Shown here piece by piece: positions 34,840-45,248 of a DNA stretch of 64,000 nucleotides. The notes beneath the pieces were generated by a model. That model was not told the origin of the DNA. It searched no databases and saw nothing but the letters and a program-made list of their open reading frames with translations. This DNA comes from Neckera pumila. Lineage: Eukaryota; Streptophyta; Bryopsida; Hypnales; Neckeraceae. Position numbers and translations under genes: made by a program. The stretch is taken from the NCBI GenBank assembly GCA_963969595.1, contig OZ018409.1:40065282-40129281 (forward strand), read 5' to 3'. Each line of letters opens with the position of its first letter. Position 1 is the stretch's first letter.

Positions 34840-35400
34840 TGGATTCTAGAAGGAACACCAAAGCGTCCACCGACAGTAGCAGTAGCACAAACATAAACAA
34901 TTGCAGTAATATGTCAAGCGATGCACTTCCATTTGTGAGAAAAATAGATTGGAACAAAGGATCTACCTTTACAACAGTTTCTGCACCATAAAACCCACTG
35001 ACAATTTCCAAGTGTTTCGAGGCACCAATACCTACATCTCAGAGTACATAAAGCAGAGCTTTGCTAAGAGCAATTGCAGACCAAAAAGTTGCACAAATTG
35101 TCGCAAATTGGCTGCAGCACAATTAAGTAGAAAGTTCGATTCAGGCCCTCCTAAGTTAGCATTTCAAAGCCATCTCAAAGGTATCCCTCCAGCACATTCG
35201 AAAAAATATCACAATACCATGTGCTTTGGAAATAGCTCCTAGAAACCGTAAATGCGACTCCTCATAGCAGTTTGGCCTCAGAGGTTTTCGCTTGCGAACG
35301 AAGTACCAGTGGAGGTCTTCGGCAGGGGAACGAAAACCACAACCCGAGGAACCATGTAAAGCAGGATATACAGGAATTGTGCAATTACAGGGTTGAGTAT
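34840..35400 (-). pseudogene. Truncated tandem copy of the 3' end of the acyl-activating enzyme gene
   Basis: On the minus strand, 35395-35278 encodes MVPRVVVFVPLPKTSTG, which matches MIPRTVVFGPLPKTATGK of the intact gene at 37416-35758. The reading then diverges, and the catalytic Lys after TG is lost. The DNA below it (34840-35250) also matches the intact gene's 3' flank: GCTTTGCTAAGAGCAATTGC versus GCTTTGCTACCAGGAAGG, and the TGCACTTCCATTTGTGAGAA / TGCCCTTCCTCTTGTGAAAA pair. The offset is roughly 520-580 bp, so this is a decayed tandem duplication of about 0.5 kb including the last coding segment. Confidence 0.65.
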
Positions 35401-35757
35401 ATCTGAAACCCTAAACCCTAAGTACAAATCCTCCACCCTCGAGGGACAGCAATACAAAACTATACACAAGTTGAAATATTACGTCAATCAATGCCCTTCC
35501 TCTTGTGAAAAAGGTCAGAGAAATAAAACGAAAGACCTAACTTCTGCGTTGAAAGCAGTTACCTTAAACTCCACGATTTCGAAGAGTTTCTAGTCACGAA
35601 GACCTAATCACCTGTGCTTCACAGTATTTACAGTAGAGCTTTGCTACCAGGAAGGGTCGAAAAAGCAATTCAGGCCCCGTCAGAGCTCATTTCAAATTCT
35701 CTCCCCAAGCAATCTCGGAAAACAATCCCACCTGCATTGGAAACAGCTCCGCAAACC

Positions 35758-37416
35758 CTAAAGCCGACTCAACGGCGTGGATTTCCCGAGGCTTCCCATC
35801 GCCTTGGCTTTCGCTCGCAGCACGTGCTTCTGAATCTTCCCCGTGGCCGTTTTCGGCAATGGACCGAACACCACCGTCCGGGGAATCATATAATGTGGCA
35901 ATTCCTTTCGACAGAACTGAATCACCTCCTCTTCCGTGACGGAATTCTTCCCATTCGGAGTGATGAACGCGCACGGCGACTCGCCCCAGCGCGCATCCGG
36001 GCGCGCCACCACTGACGCTTCCAGAATGGCCGGGTGTCGGTACAAAATGCTCTCGACCTCCAAGGAACTGATATTCTCGCCTCCGGAGATGATGATGTCC
36101 TTCGCTCGGTCTTTGATCTCTATGTAGCCGTCGGGATGCTTCACCGCGATGTCGCCCGAGTGGTACCACCCCCCTTGGAAGCTCTCCTCGGTGGCTTTCG
36201 GGTTGTTCAAGTAGCCTTTCATCACCATGTTGCCTCGCATCACGACTTCCCCGAGGGAGGAGCCATTCGCCGGCACGGACGCCATCGTCTTCATGTCCAC
36301 GACGTCCAGGCCTTCGAGACCCACGTAACGAACGCCCTGTCGGGAATTCAAACGCGCACGCTCAGCAGCGGGGAGCGCGTCCCATTCCGGCTTCCAAGCG
36401 CAAATGGTGCTCGGTCCAAAAGTCTCGGTTAATCCGTAGGTGTGCGTGACGCGAAACCCCTGTTCGGCCATTTTGGACAAGACCACGGCGGGAGGCGCCG
36501 CCCCCGCGGTCATCACGTGACAAGGGTGCGAGAGAGAAACTCGCGCGGATGGGGGCGAGTTCACCAGCATGTTGAGCACCACGGGCGCGCCGCCGAAATG
36601 CGTGACGCCGTGATCGCGAATTGCATCGTATATTCCAGCGGCGGTGACGTGACGGAGACAGACGTTCGTACCTGCTTGGGCGGCGATCCCCCACGAGTAA
36701 CACCAGCCGTTGCAATGGAAGAGCGGCACCGTCCAAAGATAGACGGGACCGATGGGAACCTCCCACACGAGGATGTTGCTAAGGGCGGAGACATACGCGC
36801 CGCGGTGGGAGAGCAGAACCCCCTTGGGACTCGAAGTCGTGCCAGACGTGTAACCCAGCGAGATCGAGTCCCACTCATCCGCGGGAGGCGACCACTCAAA
36901 CTTTGGATCGCCTTCACCAAGAAACGTTTCGTACTCAATTGCGCCTCTCGCCACGCAATCCGCCCGTCCGAGCTCGGCAACGACCAGAAGCGGGAGCTTG
37001 AACGAGCCCAGCTTGGAGCTCAGAATGTTAAGCGACTCCTCGACGAGTGGGAAAAACTCCGCATCTATGATCAACGCCTTTGATTTCGAATGCTCCAGAA
37101 AAAACGCGATCATGCGCGCATCCAAGCGGATGTTGATCGCGTTGATGATCATCCCCGCCATGGGCACGCCGAAATGAGCCTCGTAAATGCAAGGCACATT
37201 GGGAGCAACAACCGAGACGATGTCCCCAGGGGACAAGCCGTGCTTTAGAAGCGCAGACGCCATTCGCCGGCATCGCTCGTAAGTCTGCGTCCAAGTGTAG
37301 TGCACATCCCCGTAGATCACTGAAGTTCGGGCGCCATAAACTAACGCCGCGCGTTCCAGAAACCCCAGCGGCGTCAAGGGTGCGTAATTCGCTGCCACTT
37401 TGGGGAGCGTCGACAT
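35758..37416 (-). CDS. Peroxisomal acyl-activating enzyme (AMP-forming acyl-CoA ligase)
   Basis: ANL-superfamily ligase that adenylates a carboxylate and transfers it to CoA. It resembles the plant peroxisomal AAE clade of acetate/butyrate and benzoate/cinnamate-CoA ligases; the substrate cannot be fixed from sequence. A single uninterrupted exon of 552 codons, a normal family length. Motifs: AMP-binding P-loop GYTSGTTSSPKG (~188-199); HTYGLTETFGP (~330); YHSGDIAVKHPDGYIEIKDR hinge region (~435); IISGGENISSLEVE; and PKTATGKIQKH with the catalytic Lys (~530). It ends LSRL, a C-terminal SRL peroxisomal targeting signal (PTS1). The start has no upstream in-frame alternative. The coding sequence is GC-rich compared with its flanks. 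Downstream lies a decayed copy of its last coding segment. Confidence 0.94.
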   Translation of the reverse strand: MSTLPKVAANYAPLTPLGFLERAALVYGARTSVIYGDVHYTWTQTYERCRRMASALLKHGLSPGDIVSVVAPNVPCIYEAHFGVPMAGMIINAINIRLDARMIAFFLEHSKSKALIIDAEFFPLVEESLNILSSKLGSFKLPLLVVAELGRADCVARGAIEYETFLGEGDPKFEWSPPADEWDSISLGYTSGTTSSPKGVLLSHRGAYVSALSNILVWEVPIGPVYLWTVPLFHCNGWCYSWGIAAQAGTNVCLRHVTAAGIYDAIRDHGVTHFGGAPVVLNMLVNSPPSARVSLSHPCHVMTAGAAPPAVVLSKMAEQGFRVTHTYGLTETFGPSTICAWKPEWDALPAAERARLNSRQGVRYVGLEGLDVVDMKTMASVPANGSSLGEVVMRGNMVMKGYLNNPKATEESFQGGWYHSGDIAVKHPDGYIEIKDRAKDIIISGGENISSLEVESILYRHPAILEASVVARPDARWGESPCAFITPNGKNSVTEEEVIQFCRKELPHYMIPRTVVFGPLPKTATGKIQKHVLRAKAKAMGSLGKSTPLSRL

Positions 37417-38500
37417 CCCGAGAGGACAATTTGCAAATTGCGAAACGGTAAATTCTTGCGTAATGAAAACCCACCTTGCTCGGAGGGGTCTAAACTACAA
37501 AGCGAATCGAGCTCGGGCGCACCCCAATCCACGCCACCCACTCTCCGCTGCAGGAGTTACGATCCCGTGCGCGCATTCATCCCGCGCGCTTCCCTTGTTC
37601 AGCTGACGCTGCTGGTCACAAGGATGAAGACGACGTTGACGGCTCAAAGAACAATTCGCGCGGGTTACAGCCGCATTTACTTCCGAGAGGTACCTGTACA
37701 GTGCCATCTGGAAAGTGGGGTTACCTCCACGAAGTTTTTGCACAAACAAAAACTGCTTGAATATAGCTGATAATTTTTGTGCAAGAGAGTCATTGTTACA
37801 TTGCACAAAATGTCAGCTTCCCAATTCCAAAAAATCTTCTGCAGAGCTTGCTAATTTGAGCTAGGAGGTAGAATGTAAGTTAAAATAATCACCGTGCAAT
37901 GTAGTCACAAGGGTTACCTTGCTCTAGATGGCACTGTATTGTACATTGGAAAATTCCTAGTGGGTCACAGGAATCCTTTGATACGTTCAATGGAAACTTC
38001 CATGTTCGTTCCATTTCGGGTACTATTTCAACTTCTAAGTCAAGATAAGAGAGAAACAGACGAGATTGTCAAGCTTTGATCCACAAAACAGAAGTAAAAA
38101 GTCTTGTCAAGAGGAGAGACACAAACAAGACTGTCAAGCGTTGATCCACAATGAAGGAGTCAAAATTTATGAGCGAGGAGGAGCATGAAAGAACCAATTA
38201 CCCCTTGCAAATCCTTCCTTCTGCTTCCGACTCTGAGGTTCACAAATCTTTCTCTTTTTCTGGGTTATGTCCAGAGGAAAGTTTGTCAAGGGAATTGACG
38301 AAATTAGAGCGGACTTTTATGCAAGTAGAATTAACCGAACCTTTGCATAAAAGTTGAAAGAAATTTGGGAATTGTGCACGGAAGTGTGCAGTAGCAGTTG
38401 TGATTGCAATTGAAAGAGGAAAATGAAAAACAGTTTGTCTGCAAAATTTCCGAGGGCTCGTGAAAAGTGTATTAGGTAAGTTTGTGATTTTTTGGAAAAT
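37417..38500. other. Upstream flank of the acyl-activating enzyme gene
   Basis: 37417-37700 is GC-rich and is likely the promoter/5' UTR. 38049-38085 and 38114-38150 are two copies of a 37-bp direct repeat ending TTGATCCACA. The second is directly followed by an ATG that opens a 68-codon frame (38151-38357) with no recognisable domain. Confidence 0.45.
38151..38357 (+). CDS. Small hypothetical frame, 68 aa
   Basis: ATG-started frame rich in Glu and Ser (MSEEEHERTNYPLQILPS, then CPEESLSRELTKLERTF), acidic and without membrane or signal segments. Its start abuts a 37-bp direct repeat. It might be a real short gene, an exon, or chance; no family is recognised. Confidence 0.2.
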   Translation: MKESKFMSEEEHERTNYPLQILPSASDSEVHKSFSFSGLCPEESLSRELTKLERTFMQVELTEPLHKS

Positions 38501-38505
38501 GACTT

Positions 38506-39435
38506 TTAACCCCTAAAGGACCAACATGCGTTTTTTGGCCGTATAGAAATTTTGGGCAGGTACGTGTGACTAGAGATATCCATATTTGAGGCTGAAATTT
38601 TAATAGAAGGTGGGGGCAAGGAATATCTTCATGTGTACCAAGTTTCATGACATTTTGAAATACGAGTCAAAAGTTGTAACCTAATATGTTGCTTTTTTTC
38701 GTAACCGGGCAGTTTGGGCAGATCAGAAAAAATCATTTTTTACGGAATTTTTTTTTGAAATTGGTTCTCTACATTTATATATACTTAAAAAGCTTTGATT
38801 CATTCCATTTCAATCAATGAGTCAAAAGTTATGAGGGTTTTTGGTTTGCGGGCAGTTATGGATTGTCTACTCTAAAAAAAAATTTAAAGTCGTTTATTTA
38901 ATTCAATTTTCAATTTTTTTGGAAAAAAAAAAAATCCTAGGATGTAAATTGATTATTACAACATTACAACCGTTGGGATTGGTATTTTTAAATTCCATGA
39001 TTAAAATTTTAACAATTTAGTATTTTGAATCATTTCTACTTCTTTCTACTTACTATTTTTTTCCTATATGTTGTACAATTCCAAATGATGTGAAATTTTT
39101 CAAGCATATAGACAACTTGTTTAGGAAACTGAATTCAAAGAAGAACCACCTTTATGGGCATTTTTTCATTGAAAAGTGAGCTTGCAAAGTGCAGCTGCCC
39201 GGTTTTTCGCAGGATTGAAAAAATTATTTTCAAGACTTTGAATGCTTATATCTTATGATCCACACGGTGGAATTTTTTGAAATTTTTACCACATGTTTTC
39301 AAAATATCATACTACAAGATCCTATGGTTACATGTGTCAAAAATTGTTTTTTTCCAAAAATTCGGTAGTTGTATTAGAAATGGCAGTTTTGGAGAGTTTT
39401 TGGTGAGAACATAGTCATGAAACTTTAGGGGTTAA
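38506..39435. mobile_element. TTAA-flanked element, copy A2
   Basis: Intact TTAA at 38506-38509 and 39432-39435. Ends CCCCTAAAGGACC and CTTTAGGGG; 922 bp inside. Oriented opposite to copies A1, A3 and A4: its right end (TTTTTGGTGAGAACATAGTC) is the complement of their left ends. Non-coding. The best-preserved termini in the window. Confidence 0.72.
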
Positions 39436-40930
39436 GATTGAACTTTTCAATTGCTTTTAAAAATTATTTTCAAAAAATTTGGAGTTCTCATCAATAAAAT
39501 TCATCCACATATCATGAAGAATTAAAGTAAGCTTCACTACCAGGGTAGTGGCAAAACATTTATAGTGTACTCCATTCTTTTTTGCTAATCATGAAGAATT
39601 AAAGTAAGCTTTGCTATTGTACTGGATAGTGGCAAAACATTTATGGTATACTCCATTTTTGTTGCTAATTCTAGGACAAAGAAAAACAAAAATAAGTGTA
39701 AAGATAGTTTGTCCAAAACCCAAAGAACCTGTTGAATCAAATATGCTGTGGAGATATATGGGGCCTCTGGAAAAATAGTAATTTTTTTTTCTTAAATTTT
39801 ATATTAAAAATATTTTCAAAATTGAAATCCAACTTGGTAGATGGTTTGCCACATCGGATTGCAACAAAAAAATAAATTTTCAATTTGTTTCAATTTTTTA
39901 TGGTTAATTCAACAACAATTTTCAAAATTGGTGGAGAAGTGGAGGTCTTTTGGAGGCTCCATTCTTCTCCTACTGCACTAATATTTGACCATCTACCATC
40001 AAGAGAATTATTACTGTAATGGAAAAATAAAGGACTGCATCGTTGACATTAGTGGAAGGAAAAAGTGGAGATGTTGTTTTTATAATGGACTCTTTTGTCA
40101 AAATGGAAGAAGATATTGGATAATTTGAAGATGAGAACTTGATGCTCATTGTCAAAATGTAAGAATTGTATCTAAAGTACAATTTCAAACTTCATTTTGC
40201 TATAATAGAATAGTTCTTTCCATAAAGCATTAAATTTAGAAAAAATGGGAAGTCAAGCTAACTTTCATCTCCAACAATTTGTTTGAGATTTTGAGCCTCC
40301 AAAAAAAAGTAATGGACAAAATGCAAGAGAGAATGTTTGAAAATATCAAGAAAATGTCTCTTCCAATCCCTCTCTGAAATTTGTCTAGAACTTCAAAGAT
40401 GAAATTTAATATGATTTCTCAATTATTCTTAGTTCCTTAGTTCAAATTTTGATAAAAATTATTCTACCATGTATGAATGAGGTTTAGAATTCTTCTTCAA
40501 TTCCTACTTTTGACTTAATTTATGAGCAGTTGACTTAACACATATCCTTTTAGTTATTGATAGGTATGAAATGATTGTCAATTTTCTTAAGGAAAATTTA
40601 AAATATTAAAACTTCCTTCTATGTATAGATTACTATTCAATTTTATGACACTTATTGACACGTATCCTTTTTAGTTACTAATGGGTATGGAATATTTCAC
40701 ATCATATCATCCAAAGGATGAAATGATGTAAAATATTCTACATCATTCCATTGGAGGGAGGGCAACATTGTCGACTACTATCGAATGTTAATAACCTTCA
40801 AGTTGTTTCGTAATTTTTGGACCTTCGTGGAATTAGTTACACATATTTGAAGGTCGAAACATAGTGGTCACCAAAAGTGACCACTTCTTTAAATGTATAT
40901 TATTGATACATTGAAGAAAGCAAAATGTAC
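39436..40930. other. AT-rich DNA with foldback relics
   Basis: No gene. 39520-39660 has a direct repeat (ATCATGAAGAATTAAAGTAAGCTT twice). 40240-40450 is a diverged copy of the 19317-19605 foldback. 40688-40735 is a short inverted repeat (CACATCATATCATCC / GGATGAAATGATG). Confidence 0.5.
40240..40450. repeat. Diverged copy of the 19317 foldback
   Basis: Contains CTAACTTTCATCTCCAACAA, GAGCCTCCAAAAAAAAGTAATGGACAAAAT, AGAGAGAATGTTTGAAAATATC and TCTTCCAATCCCTCTCTGAAATTTGTC in the same order and spacing as the better-preserved foldback at 19317-19605. Confidence 0.6.
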
Positions 40931-40944
40931 CTCTCTCTATGTTA

Positions 40945-41393
40945 CTCCCTCCGTTTGGAAATAGTGTATCCATTCTCTATAATGATTGCACTAATAGTAT
41001 CCCCACCCGTCTTGCATATTGGATGACTTGTTAAGAGAGGCTTGCAAAATTGCCCCACCCATCTTACATAATGGATGAACTTGTTAAGAGGCCAAGCCAA
41101 AAGTTGATGGTGGCTTGCAAAACCGGGCTCTTTAGCAAGCCAAAGGGTGGCTTGCAAACCGGCTTGCTAACTGCATGAGACAAATACTTTTCTACTTCCC
41201 CAAAAGCAAGGACATGATCCGTGAATGTGGACGTAGCTCATTGGATGGCAATATCCTCTTAAGAGGCCACGGGTGGGGCGACCCTTCTTCCCTGGCTTGC
41301 AAAATGGACTACCAGGCTTGCAACTTGGCTTGCCTTTTGCAAGCCGGGTGGTGATGCTCTAAGAATGGATGCACTATTTCCAAACGGAGGGAG
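40945..41393. mobile_element. Stowaway-type MITE (Tc1/mariner)
   Basis: TA target duplications (40943-40944 and 41394-41395) enclose inverted ends CTCCCTCCGTTTGGAAATAG that match over about 30 bp. CTCCCTCCGT is the classical Stowaway terminus. The interior has two copies of a ~49-bp unit (CCACCCGTCTTGCATATTGG / CCACCCATCTTACATAATGG) and several GGCTTGCAAA motifs. 449 bp, non-coding. It lies about 400 bp beyond the 3' end of the DUF3143 gene. Confidence 0.88.
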
Positions 41394-41801
41394 TATGTTA
41401 CAGGTCGCTTTTAGAGCACCCTACTGAACTACACCTTTAAAGATTGCATTTTTATATATAGTTCACTCGTACGAGCAAACATAGCAAACTCAATCTCGAT
41501 ACTCAGTGACAGTAAAATTCTACTATAATCCGTCCTTTCCCACACAAGCGGAGACCCTGCTCACCATTCATCACATAGACGGACAAAAGTTCCACTGGAT
41601 ATATTAAAACCTGAACCGCAATCCTGCCCACCGACTTAGAAGTAAATGGCTCAGGAATGAGAAACTCGCTCCATAAGCCACAAAAAACTCAGAGATGGAT
41701 GACGAAGAAACTCCAGCACAATTCAAAGCATTCCACAACACCCTTTGCAGGAATTTCTGCACCAGGGCACCAGCAAGGAAAAACGGAGCAAGCATTCTGA
41801 T

Positions 41802-43189
41802 CTACGGACCACCAAGGACAGCATTCTCCACATCCTCTCTGCTCAGCGCATAACTGAACTTTCGCTCTACATCCCGGTCCAAATTTCCAGGTCCCGATTT
41901 CAGGTACCTGCAAGATCATCACACAACTCAAGTAAGCCTCAAATATCACAAGGAAGAACGTCTGTTACCAGGCATGTAAGGAAGAGGATACAAACCCGTT
42001 AGGATCTTGTCCCCTAGGAACTCATCTATTCGTACACTTGGTTGCACTTATCAGCAAGTGGTATAAGCATAACTTGGCAACGTGTCTACGGCTGCTACGA
42101 CTTCTAATCGTAGGATGAAAATGGGCTTGTCTACTGATACTTCAACAGTGGTTTACCTACCGTTCAAATGATTGCATAAGAAATCCATACATCGTGATAA
42201 AACAAATTCATCTCAACAAACTTGACTCTTACAGTACGCAAAGTGATTTCTCCACAGCTCGTACATATTGGTTACAATGCTCCCCAAATCACACTCGTAC
42301 ATACTGGTTACAATGCTTCAAGTGACGCAAATAGTATCCTCTCCCTTAAGCCTTAAATGTCACAAGAGCGCCTCTTACCAGTCATATATACCATGGATTC
42401 ACAAAACGAGATGGTTTGGTTGTATAGAAAAGAGATCACTGATACCTGATATATAACTCGGTGCTGTCAAGCGACAATTGGGCATGCCAGTCAGGCCGCT
42501 CAATCACCCACCCTGCGCGGTCATCTTTGCTTTGCATAAAGCCGAGACTCTGCAGCCATGCCTCAATGCCAGGGAGGCTGTGTGAGTACATTGGCACTTT
42601 CTTATCTGGTAGAAAGTTTTCCCTATCCATGGTTGGCACTGCAGACGCCATCAGCGAGGAAAATCGTTGCTTCGTATTGGCAGGCCATACATTACCTGCA
42701 GTCGAAACCACAAGTCTGTCACTCCGCAACCTGTTCATACCGCAAACATGTCGGGTGCAACCAACGGCAGAAAACAAGCAAAAGATAGAACAGTGACAGA
42801 AATCATGACCACCGTTTCCAATAAAATTACATTGTTCCGGGGATTGTTCGACAGCATCACGAAGAGAATCTTCTGCAATGATTAAATAGAGATCTGTATG
42901 CAGTCACAATGAGTATAGTCACAAAGGCCTGCCCATGACAAGGTCTTCAATATACAATGTGGTGTAATAGTTCCTAAAAAAAGCCTAAACTTACTGAAAC
43001 CCTGCTAATTCCAAAGGAAGGAACTCTGGATTTTCAAAGCAGGTTCAGCATACCTCTCTGATGCCTGAACCCGTTCCCTGTCCATTGCAAGAACAGTTTA
43101 CATTCACCATTGATGCCTAACGGTCGGAGGTATCCATGGCATCGTACTAAAGTAGACGTCGGCAGCAGCATTGCAGCACCGAGGGCCAT
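41802..43189 (-). CDS. Plastid-targeted DUF3143 family protein
   Basis: DUF3143 proteins are conserved in cyanobacteria and plant plastids; their role is unknown. Three minus-strand exons: 43189-43054, 42695-42446, 41907-41802, giving 163 codons plus stop with consistent phases (1, then 2). Residues 1 to ~60 are a Ser/Thr/Arg-containing, acid-poor leader (MALGAAMLLPTSTLVRCHGY) typical of a chloroplast transit peptide. The domain shows VPMYSHSLPGIEAWLQSLGF, DRAGWVIERPDWHAQLSLD, ELYIRYLKSGPGNLDRDVER and FSYALSREDVENAVLGGP at the C-terminus, with all conserved blocks intact. The start at 43189 sits in strong context (ACCATGGCC); an in-frame ATG at 43216 would add nine residues. An alternative exon 2 acceptor at 42744 is out of phase. 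Confidence 0.88.
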
Positions 43190-45248
43190 GGTCGTATTCT
43201 TCCGCCGGGTCTTCAAGTCATCCTCCTATCTCAAGCAGTCTTCATTTCACCCATTCGCTTTCGCCACTGTCAATCTAAGCCACATTCCAATGAGTATGCT
43301 TAACCTAATTCAGAAGCTGAAACCCTAAAACCGATGCAAAAGATAAACCCTTGCTATTCAACCAATTCGTCACTAATTCATCAGCTAAGGCGTTCCTCGC
43401 TCACTAAAACTGGGACATTACCCCTGTTGCAGCTTCGTCAAGCTAGCTGGAAAAAACGGAGCTGAGAGAAACAATACAAATCGTAGGTTGTAAATTACGA
43501 AAACTATAATTCCTTCAAACATCCTCTGGTCGCCCTTCGTATAAACTGAAAGACTAGAATGGTGACTGCAGGAAAAGCTTTCAAGATTCTCCCCCTTCCA
43601 CACCCACACTTATCAATCCCCACCCCTAAATCCCAACCCAATTCAAACAAAACGCCGTAACAATCCACCCATTCACTGATCAACCCACACAACCCCTCAC
43701 CACTGAGCGAATCCTCGATCCTGACAAAACCCAAACAATCGAACGCATCGAGCACAACCCTCACAACCCCTCAAAATCCAAAGCGAATTCTCAAGCTGCA
43801 GAAAGTAAATGAAGCAGAGAACAAATTCCAAAGAACTCAAAGTCCACGTCGGTACCTGCTCCACACCACGTTCGAATGCAGACACAGGTTGCAGTCTGAG
43901 AAGATGTCAGTTAGACAGACTGAAACTGAAGAAAATCCCTAACTTAGCTAGCAAGAGGATGAATTGCAGGAAGTCCAGCAAGGAATCGATTGCAGCAGCA
44001 GAGTGCTAACTTAGATGCAAAGCTTGACTTTGGGAGATTTTTGCGAGGTGGGCCGAGTGTCGATCCGCCTTATCTTGAAAGGGAACAAGTGGCTGTGTGC
44101 GAGAGAGGGCGTGCCATGTGCCGCTAGTGTGGCCATGGAGAGCCCACCGAGGTTGCGAATGAAAAATCTCACTGGAGTGCTGGACCAAGCCACCAAGGAA
44201 AAGCTTGACAAATCGATGCGCTCTTCATTGGCCGGGGCTCAGATTCTCGGACGCCTTGGTTGGTCGTCTTCGTCGTGTGGGGGAATTCTGACATTCGAGT
44301 TGGGACTTGGGGAGCAGCGTTCTCAAAACTGGCTAAATTGTGCTAGAATTCTACCAAAAGAATTGGTGAGCTAAATGTCTATAATGAAAAAAAAATTCGA
44401 AACGGAGATTTGAGCCAGATTTTTGACGATGTTCTCTGGTCGTTGGCAAAACTTTGAAATGGACAGAAAATTGGTAGCTTTCGTTGGCGAACCTCCATTC
44501 GTTGTTGTTGCCGTGGCGCGATCTGGGGCATTGAAGAGGGAGCTTGGTGGCCACATCCTGGCCCTCCATTTCGCATGAGCATTTCCTCCTGCACTTCTGT
44601 CGCAGAGTTCCTGCTCTTCCTGTGCGTCCTTCGCATTAACACCTGTTCTGATTTCTACATGTTTAACGTTGCATTAGCGTTAATGAGGTTTATTGGGTGA
44701 ATGAGCCTTGATTGCCTATCGCCGCCGGTGCACTTCCCCGCCTGGGAAATTGATTCGTTTTTGAAAGCTGCATGGCGGCATCTTCTGTGACAATTTTGAA
44801 TAACTTTCAAATTCCGGAGCACCACTTCCAAGTTGCTGTGAAATTCTTGGAGGCACTTGGAGACGTTGACCCGCGCATTCACCGCATTGCCTCCCTTGCA
44901 TTCACTGTGATTGGAATTGGGTTTTTGGGAAATGTGGAGAACTTGGGAAGTGGGAAATGCCAGGGTTTAGAAGGCGGCGGAGGTTGGAGGAAGTCTAAAT
45001 TTTTGATCGGTGCCGTCTTCCTTGTTGCCAGAGCTTCACAATTTAATGTCTCCCCCTCCCGGTTTACTCTCACCTTCTTCGTTGTTCTTCGTTGTTCTTG
45101 CGCTTCAGTTGTTTTGCTGTTGGACTGGTTTGCATTTGTGCTTGGCTACTTGCTGTCCATGCTTGCTGGGGCGTTGCTATTCTTTGATCTGCACTTCGTT
45201 TTTGGATACTACTTGTTTGGTCATTGGCTCGCTTTTTTTGTAGGTTCC
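43190..45248. other. Region between the DUF3143 gene and the transposase pseudogene
   Basis: GC-richer than the repeat blocks, probably containing the promoter and 5' UTR of the minus-strand DUF3143 gene. A plus-strand frame at 44015-44374 (119 codons) and others near 44770 show no recognisable domain. 45060-45243 is pyrimidine-rich, ends in TTTTTTTGTAG and looks like an intron preceding the pseudogene start. Confidence 0.4.

Noticed and set aside
36442..37083. Plus-strand open frame of 213 codons
   Set aside because: Entirely antisense to the acyl-activating enzyme coding sequence.
44772..45243. Open frame leading into the transposase pseudogene
   Set aside because: It includes a pyrimidine-rich intron-like stretch ending in GTAG; the recognisable protein starts at ATG 45249.
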